Source: Bacillota bacterium (GTDB lineage: Bacteria; Bacillota; Desulfitobacteriia; Desulfitobacteriales; Desulfitobacteriaceae). Taken from it: a stretch of DNA of 5,416 bases. The notes below the pieces were generated by a model. The model worked only from the letters and a program-made list of their open reading frames with translations. It had not been told where the DNA came from and did not search any database. The stretch is taken from the NCBI GenBank assembly GCA_023390635.1, contig JAEWCM010000040.1:1-5416 (forward strand), written 5' to 3'. The position numbers and the translations under genes are program-made. Positions 5,284 through 5,416 of the stretch are shown here, one piece after another (the stretch's first letter is position 1; each line of letters starts with the position of its first letter).

Positions 5284-5416
5284 ATGAAGAAGTATGTGAA
5301 AAATATTCTAATCGGACTTCTGATTTTTTCCGTTCTGGCGGGTGGGGTGATTCTCTCCCTTAATTTCTATGTGGTGGCAAAGAGCGACCAATATATCTTC
5401 ACGGCCAAGGATGTAC
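5284..5416 (+). CDS. Membrane-anchored protein, probably SanA/YdcF-like (partial)
   Basis: The first 44 codons are present and the frame is open at the right edge. The protein begins with a basic MKKYVKN, then a hydrophobic segment (about 8-30) giving one N-terminal membrane anchor or uncleaved signal, then NFYVVAKSDQYIFTAKDV. The combination of a short anchor with an N-x-YVV...YI segment resembles the start of SanA/YdcF (DUF218) proteins, which act at the cell envelope, but the catalytic-type core lies outside the window. The ribosome binding site GAGGAG (5269-5274) is inside the end of the DinB-fold gene, 9 nt before the ATG. The existence of the gene is secure; the family is tentative. Confidence 0.7.
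   Translation, partial: MKKYVKNILIGLLIFSVLAGGVILSLNFYVVAKSDQYIFTAKDV

Overview
The window looks like ordinary chromosome from a Gram-positive Firmicute. The base composition is moderate (roughly 45% GC by eye), almost every gene has a strong AGGAGG-type ribosome binding site, TTG and GTG starts occur, and there is an Amj-type lipid II flippase, a family known from Firmicutes. A Clostridia/Peptococcaceae-type host such as a Desulfitobacterium relative is a guess, not a result. I see no mobile element, CRISPR array, rRNA or tRNA.

Layout. Positions 1-212 form a divergent control region. A gene whose start codon lies at position 5 runs leftwards out of the window. It has its own extended -10 promoter, a hairpin that covers its Shine-Dalgarno sequence, and two tandem TCGTG/CACGA dyads upstream. 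A rightward MerR-type promoter with a perfect palindrome inside a 19-bp spacer drives a small MerR regulator (213-584) of the AdhR-like, cysteine-containing kind. It is followed by amj (636-1427), encoding the alternate lipid II flippase. After a perfect 19-nt palindrome comes a MarR-family regulator (GTG start at 1523).

From about 2018 rightwards a promoter leads into a dense same-strand run of small enzymes: a RimJ/RimL-type GNAT acetyltransferase, an ISOC1/2-like cysteine hydrolase, a DUF1232 membrane protein, a metallo-beta-lactamase-fold hydrolase, a YbgC-type hotdog thioesterase, a DinB-fold protein, and the first 44 codons of a membrane-anchored protein that resembles the SanA/YdcF family. 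Gaps within this run are 2 to 36 nt and no terminator is visible, so it is probably one transcription unit that continues past the right edge.

How it may work together. The left half pairs two small-molecule-responsive regulators (MerR, MarR) with an envelope-biogenesis flippase. The right half is a set of broad-specificity hydrolases and metal-binding folds of the kind often tied to metabolite clean-up. A link between the halves, for example a response to electrophiles or envelope stress, is inference from gene order and regulator type only. Nothing here forms a recognisable new defence or mobile system. The most unusual material is regulatory DNA: the twin dyads at 75-107, the anti-Shine-Dalgarno hairpin at 11-28, and the MerR and MarR palindromes.
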